From the NCBI GenBank assembly GCA_003219115.1, contig QHPN01000063.1:1-15496 (forward strand): a stretch of DNA of 15,496 nucleotides. The letters run 5' to 3'. This document shows positions 14,956-15,496 of the stretch, in pieces. Origin of the DNA: Verrucomicrobiota bacterium (GTDB taxonomy: Bacteria; Verrucomicrobiota; Verrucomicrobiia; Chthoniobacterales; UBA10450). Made by a program: the position numbers and the translations under genes. Numbering within the stretch: the first letter of the stretch is position 1; every line of letters begins with the position of its first letter. The notes under the pieces are model-generated. The model saw nothing but the letters and a program-made list of their open reading frames with translations. It did no database searches and had not been told where the DNA came from.

Positions 14956-15408
14956 GTGATAAAGAAGCGGCCGCGGAGGTTTGATCGCTTTTACATTCAG
15001 GAGCCCGTTTTTTATATTACGTGTTGCACTCTGGATTGCAGACCCATTCGTGAACTAGGGGTCGCCCACCGCGCATTCGCGCACTACGGGGAACGCGCCC
15101 AGGAACGCAATATCGCCGTTGGACGATACGTTCTTATGCCCGATCACTTCCATTTATTCCTCAAGGGTGATGCGGACTTCATGCTCTCGCGTTGGATAGG
15201 CGGACTAAAACGCGCGATGGCGGTCGAGCTGGGCTGCCGTTCCGGCGAGCTTTGGCAACCCGGTTTTTTTGATCACGTTCTTCGTTCGGACGAGAGTTAC
15301 GCGGGAAAATGGAACTACGTGCGCGAGAACCCCATACGAGCGGGATTGGTTAGCAGTGCAGACGAATGGCCATATCAAGGTGAAATTGTAATTATCGATC
15401 GCGTATAG
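14956..15408 (+). CDS. REP-associated tyrosine transposase (RAYT)
   Basis: Single-strand DNA endonuclease of the HUH Y1 class, related to IS200/IS605 TnpA, that acts on REP hairpins. It has 150 aa, full length for a short RAYT. The metal-binding HUH motif is VLMPDHFHLFL (59-69) with H64 and H66. The catalytic Tyr121 is in NYVRENPIRAGLV (120-132), and WQPGFFDHVLRSDESY (100-115) is also typical of the family. The start is GTG at 14956; no ATG fits upstream and the N-terminus (RRFDRFYIQEPVFYITCCT) aligns with what I recall of RAYT openings. REP elements lie on both sides. There is no transposon end pair of the IS200 kind, so the gene is probably a resident single-copy housekeeping transposase. 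The frame is intact. Confidence 0.92.
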   Translation: MIKKRPRRFDRFYIQEPVFYITCCTLDCRPIRELGVAHRAFAHYGERAQERNIAVGRYVLMPDHFHLFLKGDADFMLSRWIGGLKRAMAVELGCRSGELWQPGFFDHVLRSDESYAGKWNYVRENPIRAGLVSSADEWPYQGEIVIIDRV

Positions 15409-15423
15409 CCATTCTCATCTCCC

Positions 15424-15484
15424 CCTGTGAAGGCACGCGTGTCGCGTGCAATTTCTTTGCAGCCGGCACGGCTGCCGCCACAGG
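15424..15484. repeat. Paired REP element (BIME-like) downstream of the RAYT gene
   Basis: Ends cctgtg (15424-15429) and cacagg (15479-15484) are inverted repeats. The inner hairpins are gcacgcg-tgt-cgcgtgc (15433-15449), identical to the upstream element, and gcagccg-gca-cggctgc (15459-15475), identical in stem but different in loop. It starts 16 nt after the RAYT stop and is in the same orientation as the upstream copy. The outer heads are GTGA and GTGG. Confidence 0.88.
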
Positions 15485-15496
15485 GAAAAGCGACCT

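Noticed and set aside
14763..15484. Possible CRISPR array from the repeated palindromes
   Set aside because: The repeats are few, unevenly spaced and made of paired hairpins around a gene, with no regular spacers and no cas genes.
14878..15484. Complete IS200/IS605 insertion sequence
   Set aside because: There is no tnpB and no left/right end hairpins of the IS200 kind; the RAYT motifs and REP flanks fit a resident REPtron better.

Overview
The window looks like chromosomal DNA from a GC-rich Gram-negative bacterium. My best guess is Verrucomicrobiota (Chthoniobacterales or Udaeobacter-like). That guess rests on the cytochrome oxidase gene order and small partner proteins, nuoA standing apart from other nuo genes, and short GTAG-type palindromes between genes. 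It is an inference from recall, not a database result. No rRNA, tRNA, CRISPR array or prophage was seen, and no gene-free stretch exceeds about 260 bases.

Region 1 (1-7110, + strand) is a tightly packed aerobic respiration operon. In order it encodes cytochrome c oxidase subunit I (cut by the left edge), subunit III, subunit IV, a 69-aa two-helix membrane protein, a 90-aa exported CxxC protein, subunit II with its CuA site, heme A synthase, heme O synthase and a SCO copper chaperone. Most junctions are 1-12 nt gaps or overlaps. The set covers the terminal oxidase plus heme A supply and copper insertion. Two oddities stand out: subunit I has Ile where the K-channel Lys is expected, and subunit III carries about 100 extra hydrophilic residues.

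Region 2 (7202-9804, - strand) reads Dabb-domain protein, GT4 glycosyltransferase, glucose-1-phosphate thymidylyltransferase, and points to dTDP-sugar and surface glycan synthesis. A + strand gene (10066-12165) for a large GT-C/YfhO-like membrane protein follows; it overlaps nuoA tail to tail.

Region 3 (12110-14716, - strand) holds nuoA, a small winged-helix-like protein upstream of it, and a membrane-anchored 591-aa protein I do not recognise. Region 4 (14726-15484) is a REPtron-like unit: a REP-associated tyrosine transposase (RAYT, HUH/Y1 family) with paired REP palindromes on both sides.

The most interesting thread is the palindromes. At least six GTAG/GTGG-headed REP elements, mostly paired with 6-8 bp stems and 3-nt loops, lie beside the RAYT and at gene borders elsewhere. 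One spans the start codon of heme A synthase, one contributes the stop codon of the glycosyltransferase, and one fills the gap between the SCO and rfbA stop codons.
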